Below, one piece after another: positions 17,639-26,261 of a stretch of 28,281 bases of DNA. The stretch is from NCBI GenBank assembly GCA_051418075.1, contig JBPRGG010000080.1:1-28281 (forward strand). The letters are read 5' to 3'. A program made the position numbers and the translations under genes. Each line of letters opens with the position of its first letter. Within the stretch, counting starts at the first letter, position 1. Source of the DNA: JBPRGG01 sp051418075 (GTDB lineage Bacteria; Bacteroidota; Bacteroidia; Cytophagales; Cyclobacteriaceae). The notes beneath the pieces were generated by a model, which made no database searches, was not told the DNA's origin, and saw only the letters and a list, made by a program, of their open reading frames with translations.

Positions 17639-19066
17639 TCAATAGTCATCCCCCCTTTTACTTTGTTCAATGGAAATATTCCATGCCTCAAGTGCTATTT
17701 TCATCTTTGCCACAATTTCAGGGTTTTCAGATAGAATATCATTTTCTTCATATGGGTCATTGATTAAGTCGAAAAGCAGGTATTCCTGATCTATTGTTTT
17801 ATAAATTAATTTATATTGATTGTCATTCCAAACCTGCCATTCCTGTCTCTCAAATCTGGATTTAAAACCTATAGGTTTACTTCGCTCTGCCTCATCTTTT
17901 TGCTCAATCAGGTTTTTTAAACTTACACCATCAAGCACAGGTTGATGCCTTACTTTAATCTTTAATATATCCAAAATAGTAGGGTAGTAATCTGAGGTTA
18001 CTGCTGGAAAATCTGTTTGCCGGCCCGACTTTATCACAGCCGGCCACTCCAGGATACCCGGTACTCTTAGCCCTCCTTCAAACAAAGTACCTTTTCTGCC
18101 TCTGAAGCCACCGGTGATACCCTGCTGGCGATCTCCCGGATCCCATCCAGGCCCACCACCTTTGGCAGCCGGTCCATTGTCACTGCAAAACCAGATCATG
18201 GTGTTTTCCGCTATACCCAACCTTCTTAATTCCTGACGCAAACGACCTATTTGTTGATCCATTGCCGTGAGGGTACCATAATAGTGTTGCTTTTCTTCAG
18301 AATATTCTTTATACATTTCCAGATATTTAGCCCCGGCAACCACAGGCGAGTGAGGTGTATGAAACCAAATGGTAGCAAAAAAAGGAGTTTCAGACTGCCG
18401 GGCCTGTTCAATAAAAGGAAGTACCCTATCCATGATCACGCGCGAATCATCTCCCTGCAGATTTTTCGTGGCCATACAACCATCCGAAGTCCAGTAGTAG
18501 GTTCCAAAAGAGTTTCCCGCCTCTTGGGATTTGTTTGCCCCATTGACAGATATAGATGGATTGACCATGGGATCCCAAGTAGGTATTTTTGATTCAGTAG
18601 CAAAGCAAACATCATAACCATTTGCCCAGGGTGGAGCATAGTGCACCGCATTATGTAAGCCTCCCCTATTGCTTTCCATTAAGAATTTGTTCATAGTACC
18701 AAGGTGCCATTTTCCAAAATGACCGGTAGTATATCCATGTTGTTTTAAAATTTCTGGAAGCAGTTTTTCCTCGGCTTTTATATGACCTGAATTGGCATAG
18801 TATATTTCATATCGATAAGGATGTCTGCCCGACAAAACACTTCCCCTGGTAGGGGAACAAACAGGCGCTGCTGCATAAAAACGATTAAACACCAATCCAT
18901 TGGCAGCCATATCATCCAAACTCGGTGTTTTAAGTGCATTATGCCCCTGATATCCGGCATCTCCCCAGCCCTGGTCATCAGACATAATTAAAATGATGTT
19001 AGGCTGTCCCAGGCTAATTTGATAGCTTAAAATCAGGATAATTGTTATTATAAAATATTTGTCCAT
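17639..19066 (-). CDS. Secreted sulfatase (arylsulfatase-type, formylglycine enzyme)
   Basis: This 475-aa enzyme hydrolyses sulfate esters, here probably on a polysaccharide in the periplasm. I choose ATG 19066 (MDKYFIITIILILSYQISLG, signal peptide); the longer frame needs a GTG start. Metal-binding residues are in MSDDQGWGD (D30, D31). The formylglycine signature is C70-S-P-T-R74-G. GHFGKWHLG and FCSDNGPAAKGG supply the other conserved active-site parts. Being Cys-type, it needs an anaerobic-type or FGE maturase encoded elsewhere. Length is normal and the frame intact, unlike the GH32 remnant beside it. It lies 126 bp downstream of the symporter in the same direction, in AT-richer DNA, so joint transcription is uncertain. 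Confidence 0.93.
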   Translation of the reverse strand: MDKYFIITIILILSYQISLGQPNIILIMSDDQGWGDAGYQGHNALKTPSLDDMAANGLVFNRFYAAAPVCSPTRGSVLSGRHPYRYEIYYANSGHIKAEEKLLPEILKQHGYTTGHFGKWHLGTMNKFLMESNRGGLHNAVHYAPPWANGYDVCFATESKIPTWDPMVNPSISVNGANKSQEAGNSFGTYYWTSDGCMATKNLQGDDSRVIMDRVLPFIEQARQSETPFFATIWFHTPHSPVVAGAKYLEMYKEYSEEKQHYYGTLTAMDQQIGRLRQELRRLGIAENTMIWFCSDNGPAAKGGGPGWDPGDRQQGITGGFRGRKGTLFEGGLRVPGILEWPAVIKSGRQTDFPAVTSDYYPTILDILKIKVRHQPVLDGVSLKNLIEQKDEAERSKPIGFKSRFERQEWQVWNDNQYKLIYKTIDQEYLLFDLINDPYEENDILSENPEIVAKMKIALEAWNISIEQSKRGDDY

Positions 19067-19192
19067 GTATCTTACCACTTACCAGCAATTCTTCAGATTT
19101 TATCTTAGAAGTCCAATAGTAATTTAAAGTTTCTACTTTCCCTAATTTCTTTATTACAATCAACTATTACTTAAATCTTTCTTTTCCACCCC

Positions 19193-20803
19193 CTAACTTA
19201 ACCACACATACAATCCAATCGTAATCATAGAAAGTACGGCCAGTTGCAGCCTCCAGTCTTTCAGACCCTGGAATGGCTCCGGCTTTTTGGTGTAATCTAT
19301 GGTAGTGCGCTGCAGCTTTTCAGGGTCGGTCTTTTCGGTATAGGCGCTGACTCCAAACAATACCCCGGTAATAATCACCGTTGCCCACAGGCCCCGGTAA
19401 CCGAAATTAAGGGTGAGCGGATAATATAGAAATGGGAAAAACTGCTGACCTTGTTCTGGTCCCATAAACTGATCGGTCACAAAAAGCGTGGACAGCAGTA
19501 TTCCTGCCAGCACCGAAGCTTTGGCCCCGGCAAAAGTTACCTTCCGGCTTACAGCCCCGAAAAATATGGCCGGGAAAACCGGCACCACCAGGTAAGCCGT
19601 AATGGTTTGCAGGTACTTGTACAATCCTTCTTCATTTTTATACACCATATAAGCAGCCCCGATACCTAACAAAGTCACTATCAGGATCACCAAACGGCCC
19701 AGTTGCACCTGACCCCGCTCTGAAATATCCGGCCGGGCCTCCAGCACAAAATCACGCACCACCAGGGTAGAAACGGAATTAAGCACGGCGATTAAGGAAG
19801 TCACCAGGGCCGCCACCAGTGATGACAAAACCAACCCCCTCAAACCAGCCGGCAACAAATTATTAAGCAGCAATACAAAGGTATTCCTGGTTTCATCTCC
19901 TTCCAGACCCGGGTAAAGCGCATACGCGATCACCCCCGGCAGGGCAAAAATAAACACCGGTAGCATTTTCAGTAGCACCGCAAACATGGCACCCCAGCGG
20001 GCTTGCTTCAGGTTGGGCGCTGCCAGTACCCGCTGCACGTTTACCTGGTCAATACCCCAGTAAAAAATGCCGGCATAAAAAGCAGTGGCTATGATTCCCC
20101 ACAGTGGGTAGGTGGCATCATCATAAGGCCGGGCAATTGACATGGCTTCCGGTGCAGCTGCCATCAGGCCCGACCAGCCACCCGCCTTATCCAACCCGAT
20201 AAAAAGCATGATGCCTGAACCCACAATCATGATCACCGCCTGGATGGTGTCAGTATAAGCCACCGCCGTAAACCCGCCAATCATAGTGAAAAGGGCTACA
20301 ATAAGGCCAATATAAAAAACAGTTGTCATTACATTCCAGCCCAGCAGACTGTTCAGCACCAGGGCTCCGGCGAAAAGGGTAAAAGCCAGTTTGGTCAAAA
20401 TGCTGATGATCAGCATCAGGGCAGAAAAAAAGGTCCGGGCTTGCCGGTGGTACCGGATCTCCAGGAGTTCGGGAATGGTAAAGATCTTGTTCCTGATGTA
20501 ATTGGGAAACAGAAAGGCACAGGCAAAACCAAGGGTGATGGCAGTGGTCAGTTCTACCGAACCGGCCGATAAGCCATAGCGATAGGAATCACCAGAAAGT
20601 CCTACCAGGTGCTCGGCCCCAATATTGGTGGCAAAAAGCGATGCCCCAATTACTGGCCAGGTAATGCGGCGGCCACCCAGGAAAAAATTAGAGCTGCTTT
20701 TACCGGCATTACCTCGCCTGGCCTTATAAAGCCCCAGGCCAAGGCTGCCCAATAGCACGATGCCTCCGATCAGCCAGTCACTTAGATGAAGATTTATTTC
20801 CAC
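19193..20803 (-). CDS. SSS-family sodium/sugar symporter
   Basis: This 536-aa inner-membrane protein of the sodium:solute symporter (SLC5-like) family probably imports a sugar into the cytoplasm. It has about 13-14 hydrophobic segments, beginning with LSDWLIGGIVLLGSLGLGLY. Family landmarks include SSSNFFLGGRRITWPVIGASLFATNIGAEHLVG, the loop GFTAVAYTDTIQAVIM (TM5-6 region, typical SSS signature), and YWGIDQVNVQRVLAA. The start is a GTG at 20803: an in-frame TGA lies 7 codons upstream and no ATG lies between, so GTG is forced. It follows the epimerase gene by 31 bp and is very likely in the same operon, suggesting it carries that enzyme's substrate or product. The substrate is not determined. 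Confidence 0.93.
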   Translation of the reverse strand: MEINLHLSDWLIGGIVLLGSLGLGLYKARRGNAGKSSSNFFLGGRRITWPVIGASLFATNIGAEHLVGLSGDSYRYGLSAGSVELTTAITLGFACAFLFPNYIRNKIFTIPELLEIRYHRQARTFFSALMLIISILTKLAFTLFAGALVLNSLLGWNVMTTVFYIGLIVALFTMIGGFTAVAYTDTIQAVIMIVGSGIMLFIGLDKAGGWSGLMAAAPEAMSIARPYDDATYPLWGIIATAFYAGIFYWGIDQVNVQRVLAAPNLKQARWGAMFAVLLKMLPVFIFALPGVIAYALYPGLEGDETRNTFVLLLNNLLPAGLRGLVLSSLVAALVTSLIAVLNSVSTLVVRDFVLEARPDISERGQVQLGRLVILIVTLLGIGAAYMVYKNEEGLYKYLQTITAYLVVPVFPAIFFGAVSRKVTFAGAKASVLAGILLSTLFVTDQFMGPEQGQQFFPFLYYPLTLNFGYRGLWATVIITGVLFGVSAYTEKTDPEKLQRTTIDYTKKPEPFQGLKDWRLQLAVLSMITIGLYVWLS

Positions 20804-20834
20804 TTCAGGATCAGGTTTGTTTCATTTATCTGTT

Positions 20835-22109
20835 TCAGGATTCCAGCAGTTGGTTCAGGCGGTGAATGGTTTCAACCATGGCCCTCACCGTATGGTAGTT
20901 TATCTTCCAGTTATGGCTCATATGCCGCCAGATCGGATCGCCCTGCCTGTTCAGTAAAGGCCACCACTCTCCTACCGGGTGATTGATCATTTTGTCGAAA
21001 ACAAACCGGTGTACATTTTGGTAAACCGGCCAGTATTTTTCTGCATCAAATACTACACAGGCCTGGGCCAGTGCAATCAGCATTTCTGCATTTTGCCAGA
21101 ACTCTTTCTCCCGGTCGTACACACCGCCGGCGTGGGAACCTTCTACGAAAACTCCGCCAAATTTCCAATCAATCCCGTCAGCCAGGGCGTGTGCATATTG
21201 CTTTTCGATGGTTCCCCGGAATTGATCCAGTGGCATTTTAAGCAGGTCAAGGGCATGCATCAGCAGCCAGGCAAATTCCACATTGTGTCCATAACTGGTA
21301 TTGTCTTCCGCCTGTCCTTTGGAGCCATCTTGGGTAAACCGGTCCCAACCCCATACGATGTCGAATTTGATCTGGGGAGCTACTTCCCAGTTGGCAAAAA
21401 ATTGGGGAATACCAGTACGATATTTTGGATGAAGAATTTTCTGTTCAAGCAATCCAATGATTTCCAGTAGTTTACGTCGATGTACTTCCTTACTGCCACA
21501 TTCGTACAAAGTAGTGAATGCTTCCATCAGGTGCATATGCACATCCAGGGTCTTGCGGTCACCGCCGGCAGATCCGGGACCTTTCAGTTGCCAATCGCTG
21601 GTAAACATCTCAAAAAATCCACCATAATGTAAGTCGGCACAATGCTCCATGATCAGCTGGAACACCTTCTCTGCATACTCCAGCCCCCGGGGATCTCCGG
21701 TAGCCAGGGTGTATTCTGAAAGGCTGTAAATGGCGAAACTATGCCCATAAAGGACCTTGGCATCTATGGTCACCTTTCCAGACCGGTCAGTCATCCAGAA
21801 GAAGCCTCCATTTTCACGGTCCCACATCTTTTCCAACAAAAAATCTACGCCATTTCTGGCCAGCGGCCCGGTTTTTTCCGGCAAATAACCCCGTCGGCAG
21901 GCAGATGCAAAAGTATAAATACAGCGTGCCTGCCCTAGCATAGATTTTTCATCCGCCCCGGTATCATTTCCATGTTCATCAAAATGGGTGATATAACCAC
22001 CATTTACTTGATCCATGGCCCGCTCCAGCCAGAAAGGCAATAATTCCTGCCTCAGGTGATGGTCACATTCATCCCGGCAAGCTTTTACCTGGTCTTTGGG
22101 TATTTTCAT
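20835..22109 (-). CDS. AGE-superfamily epimerase, cellobiose 2-epimerase-like
   Basis: This 424-aa cytoplasmic (alpha/alpha)6-barrel enzyme of the N-acylglucosamine 2-epimerase superfamily interconverts sugars at C2. Features favouring the cellobiose/mannobiose 2-epimerase branch are R62 (GQARCIYTF), VHMHLMEA (H193), TSYGHNVEFAWLL (H275) and WKINYHTVRAMVE (H406). These match the arginine and three histidines of that branch by order and context; mannose isomerases are the main alternative. There is no signal peptide. It sits between a LacI regulator and an SSS symporter, so a sugar is probably imported, epimerised and then phosphorylated. Intact, with normal length and GC-rich codon use like its operon neighbours. 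Confidence 0.88.
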   Translation of the reverse strand: MKIPKDQVKACRDECDHHLRQELLPFWLERAMDQVNGGYITHFDEHGNDTGADEKSMLGQARCIYTFASACRRGYLPEKTGPLARNGVDFLLEKMWDRENGGFFWMTDRSGKVTIDAKVLYGHSFAIYSLSEYTLATGDPRGLEYAEKVFQLIMEHCADLHYGGFFEMFTSDWQLKGPGSAGGDRKTLDVHMHLMEAFTTLYECGSKEVHRRKLLEIIGLLEQKILHPKYRTGIPQFFANWEVAPQIKFDIVWGWDRFTQDGSKGQAEDNTSYGHNVEFAWLLMHALDLLKMPLDQFRGTIEKQYAHALADGIDWKFGGVFVEGSHAGGVYDREKEFWQNAEMLIALAQACVVFDAEKYWPVYQNVHRFVFDKMINHPVGEWWPLLNRQGDPIWRHMSHNWKINYHTVRAMVETIHRLNQLLES

Positions 22110-22154
22110 CGTTTTTTGGGTTTATCTATTAAAATATTCATATCATGTTCATTG

Positions 22155-22196
22155 CGTCCTCGGTCGACTTCCGTACACCGTCATCAGTCCTCCGTC
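22155..22196. repeat. Degenerate GAC/GGA-type short tandem repeat
   Basis: Read on the minus strand, this stretch is a loose tandem of GACGGAGGACTGATGACGG type (GACnGAnGAC units), ending CGACCGAGGACGC. It lies in the 176-bp gap between the LacI stop and the epimerase start. Similar low-complexity intergenic DNA occurs in several Bacteroidota. No function is evident. Confidence 0.4.
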
Positions 22197-22285
22197 TTTA
22201 TTTGGGGCGCACTATCCACCCTGCAAGCCTTTCGCTCCAGAGCCAGCCACGCCTGAGCCGGCCTTGACTAAAGTCCATTTCGGTC

Positions 22286-23350
22286 TCAGGCCGTTCCGCG
22301 TTTGGACTCACCTTCTGGTCTTTGTTGTATGCGAAGGCTACCACAAGATGCCCGTACCTTCAACTCCACCGGCACCACCACCTGTGCTGTTCCCTCCCTC
22401 CCCGAAAGGATATTTAGCAAGATCTGCACTGCCTCCGCCCCGATCCTCTCTTCATCCTGTGCTACTGCGGTTACCGGCGGATCTACCAGTCTGAAGTAAT
22501 CCACATCGTCGAAACTTACCAGGGCCAGGTCATCCGGTATCTTTAAGCCCAACTCATGTATCATATCCAATACCTGCAAGGTCAGCCGATTATTCGAAAC
22601 AAAAAAAGCCTGCACCGGGTCAGGAGGTTTGATCATTTCCCTGATGGCCCGCCCCACTTCCTGTCTCATCTGGTTCCAGCTAATATCCCAAACCAACTGC
22701 TCATTGTGGCTGATCCCATGATCTTCCAGCGCCTGCCTGTAACCATGCCATCGCTGCTGCATACAACTGACCTGCCGGTGAAATACAGTGATATGACCTA
22801 TTTTTCGGTAACCCTGTTGCAACAGGTGATCCACCGCCTGCCAGGCACCCTGGTAATTGTCTGCCATGACATAATTGGTATCCAGATCAGGGAAATGCCG
22901 GTCGATCAGAACAAACGGATAGTTTTCCTTCAAAAGTTTTTCTATGGCCGCCTGTTTGGTCTGGGCCGGGGACAAGATCAAGCCATCTACTCTTCGGTCT
23001 ATCAGCACTTGTATAAGGTTATTTTCCTTTTCCTGGTTTTCATCAGAACTGCAGAAAATTACGTTGTATCCTGCCTGGGCTGCCACATCTTCAATGGCCC
23101 TGCCAATTCGCGAAAAAAAAGTATTCGAAATATCGGAAACGATCAGTCCCAGTGTATTCGACCGCCCCAACCGTAACCCCCGGGCTACCTGGTTGGGCTG
23201 GTAACCCAATTCCTCAGCCAGTTCAAATACCCTTCGCTCCGTTTCAGCACTGATCCCATTTTCGGCCCCCCGGTGATTAAGCACCAGGGATACCAGGGTC
23301 TTGGAAACGCCCAAGCGGGTGGCAATATCGTTAAGTGACGGCTTTTTCAT
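22286..23350 (-). CDS. LacI-family transcriptional regulator
   Basis: This 354-aa cytoplasmic repressor or activator has an N-terminal LacI helix-turn-helix with hinge (MKKPSLNDIATRLGVSKTLVSLVLNHRG... to ELGYQPNQVARGLRLGRSNTLGLIV). A periplasmic-binding-protein-like effector domain follows (ILSPAQT, FVLIDRHFPDLDTNYV, ALVSFDDVDYFRLVDPPVTAVAQ). I choose ATG 23350 because family members begin right before this helix; a second ATG at 23371 would add seven residues. It lies between the kinase/phosphatase gene and the epimerase-symporter pair, all in one direction. A LacI-type palindrome at 26728-26741 upstream of the heptose-type operon is a candidate binding site. The effector is presumably a sugar. 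Confidence 0.93.
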   Translation of the reverse strand: MKKPSLNDIATRLGVSKTLVSLVLNHRGAENGISAETERRVFELAEELGYQPNQVARGLRLGRSNTLGLIVSDISNTFFSRIGRAIEDVAAQAGYNVIFCSSDENQEKENNLIQVLIDRRVDGLILSPAQTKQAAIEKLLKENYPFVLIDRHFPDLDTNYVMADNYQGAWQAVDHLLQQGYRKIGHITVFHRQVSCMQQRWHGYRQALEDHGISHNEQLVWDISWNQMRQEVGRAIREMIKPPDPVQAFFVSNNRLTLQVLDMIHELGLKIPDDLALVSFDDVDYFRLVDPPVTAVAQDEERIGAEAVQILLNILSGREGTAQVVVPVELKVRASCGSLRIQQRPEGESKRGTA

Positions 23351-23472
23351 CCACACATTTAAGTTTAACATAAGTTACTGACATATCCGGTTGTCCTTAA
23401 CCTAATTATTCTAATTTGCTGGAAATAGAGCAGCCAAAATATAGCCACCATTTTCCCCTATACCCATTCGGC

Positions 23473-25389
23473 TTAGTACACCCCGGCCATTTTATTTGCT
23501 CTGCCAGAAATTATCATGGTCAATTCAGCTAAGTTAGTAAAATCCGGGATCACCAGGTGTGCACCAGCTTTTATCAGACGTGCCCTTTTGGATGCATTAA
23601 GCCCGTAACGACGTACCTCATCCGAGGCTACCCCAATGCAATAGGCACCGGCTTTCCTACCCTCCCTGATCTCCACCGGGCCATCACCCAGCACCAGGAT
23701 CGAATCGCCCGATGCCCCGGTTTGGGCCAGTATTCGCTGGATCACTTTTTTCTTGGCATCACCAATCTCGTTGCCCCTGGAGCCATAAATACCCCCTTCG
23801 AAATGATGGACATATCCCAGGATAGTAGCCTCATTGATCACATCATCTTCATCAGTCCCACTGGCCAGGTAAATTCTCAGGCCCAGGGCGGCCAGTCTTT
23901 CCAGCATCTCTACGGCACCTTTCATGGTAAATTCCGCCAGATTACGCTCACCATTTTTGAACCGTTCGATCCTGCGATTGACATTCAGCATCAGTTTTTC
24001 CAGGTAGATGGCCTTGTATTGCTCCGCAGTTTTGATATCGCCGGCAGCCACCAATCCTTCCCGATCTACCATTTCCACCAGCCCCTGCATTTGCACAATA
24101 GTCTGAATACCTGTGGATTGGTCAATAAAATCCCGGCAACGCACCATGATCTTCTGGTAACGCAAGGTAGAAATGGAGTCGATGGCCTGTCCACAGATGC
24201 TTTCCACCATCATCGGTAGCATCACTTCTTCCCAGCCTTCCCGTAAGGTGGAAATGGTGCCATCATGGTCGAAAATCACATGCCTGAAATCAGGATCCGG
24301 GGGAAGCGTCTCCACCATCTCGATATCTGTGGGTTCAAGCCACCTGGCTTTCCTGACATCAGCTGCCAAATCAGGATGGTATACCGGGTAGCTACTTTGA
24401 TTCAAGGCCAGGATTTCTTCCGGTGAGGCCGTGCCGGTTTCCTGTACTTTCTTTACAGTGACTACGGAGGCAATATTGGCCAGTTCAAGGGCTTCATCCA
24501 CCGGCAACCCTGCTGCCAAAGCGGTGATAAATCCACTAAGGCAACTATCACCGGCGCCTACCGGATCAATGGGTCCATCTACCAGGAGGCCATTTTGACT
24601 GTAATAGGTATTGCCATCAAAGTAGCTTAGGCCGCTGGCTCCCCTGGTCAACAGCACTTTGCAGTCAGTTTTCTCAAAAATGGCCCTCACCAGTTCATGG
24701 CAAACCTGTTCACTGTTTTGTATGACATCTTTACGGCCAAGGAAACGATAAGCCTCTGCCAGATTCAATTTAAGTATCGCTCCCCGTAACAGGTGGCCAT
24801 GGTCTCTCAGGTCACCGATAAATAAGACTTCAGGATGCTTTTCAATCAGGTCATTCAGGCGGCTGATGTTATCCGGTATGATCAGCGGATGGGCAAATTG
24901 TTGATTGATCACCACAGCTTGTAAATCGGATAATCGCTCTTCCAGCTGCCGGAACAATTGATCAAGGTCCTGATCTCTGTAATGATTTGAATTTCCAAAA
25001 TCGATCCGGTTTTCTTCAGTTTTTTCGAAATGTGGTTTGGTATAAGTAATGGTAGTGAAGTTATCTGGCATTTCCAGCAGGCAACCAGTATCCGCCTTAA
25101 GCTTTTGCAGTTGATGCCGCAACTCCCTGCCGTAGATATCGTCTCCCACCATACCTATGGATTGCACCTGACCCACCTGTAGGGCCAGCAGGTTTTTCAC
25201 CACGTTACCAGCCCCACCCGGTAAAGTCCTCACCTCTGATCCATGATGTACCACTTTACCGGTTTCAATAGAAATTTCACCGGTGTCTTTTTCCAGCTGA
25301 TAATAGAAATCGAGGGCAAAATCCCCAATCACTGCTATTTTAAGTAGCGGAAATTTTTGCAAATGTTCCTGAAGCTTTGCTGTGTTCAT
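23473..25389 (-). CDS. PfkB sugar kinase fused to HAD phosphatase
   Basis: This 638-aa cytoplasmic two-domain enzyme combines a ribokinase-family kinase (about 1-330) with a HAD phosphatase (about 365-638). The kinase domain shows GGAGN (58-62) and DPVGAGDS (275-282, catalytic D281), and resembles the RfaE1/HldE kinase half more than other PfkB groups. The phosphatase shows DHDGT (nucleophile D374, acid/base D376), motif II LASGT (S510) and motif IV LGDGPVEI (D569). The ATG at 25389 overlaps the TGA of the GmhA-type gene (ATGA), fixing the start; a longer frame runs back into that gene. With isomerase and nucleotidyltransferase next door, it could do the kinase and phosphatase steps of ADP-heptose synthesis. 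The fusion replaces the usual kinase-nucleotidyltransferase fusion and the stand-alone GmhB. The exact sugar is unproven. Confidence 0.85.
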   Translation of the reverse strand: MNTAKLQEHLQKFPLLKIAVIGDFALDFYYQLEKDTGEISIETGKVVHHGSEVRTLPGGAGNVVKNLLALQVGQVQSIGMVGDDIYGRELRHQLQKLKADTGCLLEMPDNFTTITYTKPHFEKTEENRIDFGNSNHYRDQDLDQLFRQLEERLSDLQAVVINQQFAHPLIIPDNISRLNDLIEKHPEVLFIGDLRDHGHLLRGAILKLNLAEAYRFLGRKDVIQNSEQVCHELVRAIFEKTDCKVLLTRGASGLSYFDGNTYYSQNGLLVDGPIDPVGAGDSCLSGFITALAAGLPVDEALELANIASVVTVKKVQETGTASPEEILALNQSSYPVYHPDLAADVRKARWLEPTDIEMVETLPPDPDFRHVIFDHDGTISTLREGWEEVMLPMMVESICGQAIDSISTLRYQKIMVRCRDFIDQSTGIQTIVQMQGLVEMVDREGLVAAGDIKTAEQYKAIYLEKLMLNVNRRIERFKNGERNLAEFTMKGAVEMLERLAALGLRIYLASGTDEDDVINEATILGYVHHFEGGIYGSRGNEIGDAKKKVIQRILAQTGASGDSILVLGDGPVEIREGRKAGAYCIGVASDEVRRYGLNASKRARLIKAGAHLVIPDFTNLAELTMIISGRANKMAGVY

Positions 25390-25964
25390 ATCTTGACGGG
25401 ATTTACTAATTCTTCTGTTTGATCGATCAAATGACAAATGATGTGGCCAATCAGGATGTGCATTTCCTGAATCCTGGCCGTATCGGTGGAAGGCACTGAA
25501 AGGCTGAGCTGGCAGATCGCCTGCATTTTGCCTCCACCGCTTCCGCTTAAGCCTATCGTGATACATTCCATTTGTTTGGCTGTTTCCACGGCATTCACCA
25601 CATTGGGACTGTTGCCGCTGGTTGATATGGCATAAAGCACATCACCCGGACTGGCCAGCGCTTCCAGTTGCCGGCTAAATACCTGGTCAAAATGGTAATC
25701 GTTGCCGATAGCGGTAAGGACGGAAGTATCAGTAGTCAGAGCCAGGCCAGCCAAGGCTCGTCGCTCCCGCCTGAACCTGCCGGTAAATTCAGCCGCCAGG
25801 TGCTGGGCATCGGCCGCACTGCCTCCATTGCCGCAAAAGAAAATCTTGTTTCCGGTCATCAAGGCATTTCTGATCAATTGGTAAGCCTGCTGAATTTGCG
25901 GCTGCAGCTGAGCTTTTACTGCTTCAAACACCTTCTGATGTTCAATTAATTCGTTGATAACCAT
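25386..25964 (-). CDS. gmhA: SIS-domain phosphoheptose isomerase (GmhA-type)
   Basis: This 192-aa cytoplasmic SIS-fold enzyme converts sedoheptulose 7-phosphate to D-glycero-D-manno-heptose 7-phosphate, the first step to nucleotide-activated heptose. Family marks are CGNGGSAADAQHLAAEF (44-60), LTAIGNDYHFDQVFSRQ, ISTSGNSPNV, VPSTDTARIQEMHILIGH. The zinc ligands known from GmhA fall at H55, E59, Q166 and H174, with the same spacing as in E. coli (61, 65, 172, 180). It is full length. The stop overlaps the kinase start by 4 bp, so translation is probably coupled. The epimerase remnant ends 54 bp upstream. Confidence 0.92.
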   Translation of the reverse strand: MVINELIEHQKVFEAVKAQLQPQIQQAYQLIRNALMTGNKIFFCGNGGSAADAQHLAAEFTGRFRRERRALAGLALTTDTSVLTAIGNDYHFDQVFSRQLEALASPGDVLYAISTSGNSPNVVNAVETAKQMECITIGLSGSGGGKMQAICQLSLSVPSTDTARIQEMHILIGHIICHLIDQTEELVNPVKI

Positions 25965-26018
25965 GCTTTTAATTTTTGAGTATGGTAGTCATCAGATTTT
26001 ATAAGTTTCTAAAATATT

Positions 26019-26261
26019 TTACCCTCCCTTCTTGAGGTAGGTAAAAGGATTATTATAACCTGCATTTCTCGGGTTTTCGGTACTTACCAGGTAAATGACT
26101 GATACTTTCCAATAATCACAGCAATTTAAACTATTAAGGCTCAAGAGCCTGGCTGCATTTTTCAGTTTATCCTTCACCAGGGTATCCTGGATTCCCTGCT
26201 CGTTCAATCCTTTGATCAGGTTGCTGCCGATAAGACTGGCACCTCCGGATAGGATAATCAT
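26019..26261 (-). pseudogene. Internally deleted HldD-type heptose epimerase
   Basis: This 80-codon frame starts like ADP-L-glycero-D-manno-heptose 6-epimerase: residues 1-51 (MIILSGGASLIGSNLIKGLN... CCDYW) follow the Rossmann start MIIVTGGAGFIGSN... ADYMD of HldD. It ends with AGYNNPF (67-73), which matches the C-terminal AGY..PF motif of HldD near the family's residue 290. About 230 middle residues, with the catalytic Tyr/Lys, are missing. The central Gly of the GxxGxxG cofactor motif is Ser. The ATG overlaps the stop of the upstream nucleotidyltransferase by 4 bp, so the coupling survives although the enzyme cannot work. A small new function cannot be excluded. Confidence 0.68.

Noticed and set aside
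22265..22316. AGTCCA...TGGACT inverted repeat around the LacI stop as a terminator
   Set aside because: The stem is only 6 bp with a large loop, overlaps the coding end and has no T-run.
22556..23176. 206-codon open frame on the plus strand
   Set aside because: It is antisense to the intact LacI gene and has no family features.
23557..24219. 220-codon open frame on the plus strand
   Set aside because: It is antisense to the kinase/phosphatase gene, whose motifs are intact. Long antisense frames are common in this GC-richer block.
25390..25566. N-terminal extension of the kinase/phosphatase (59 codons further upstream)
   Set aside because: It runs inside the GmhA-type gene in another frame and has no conserved text. 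The ATG at 25389 sits in a coupled ATGA overlap directly before the kinase domain.
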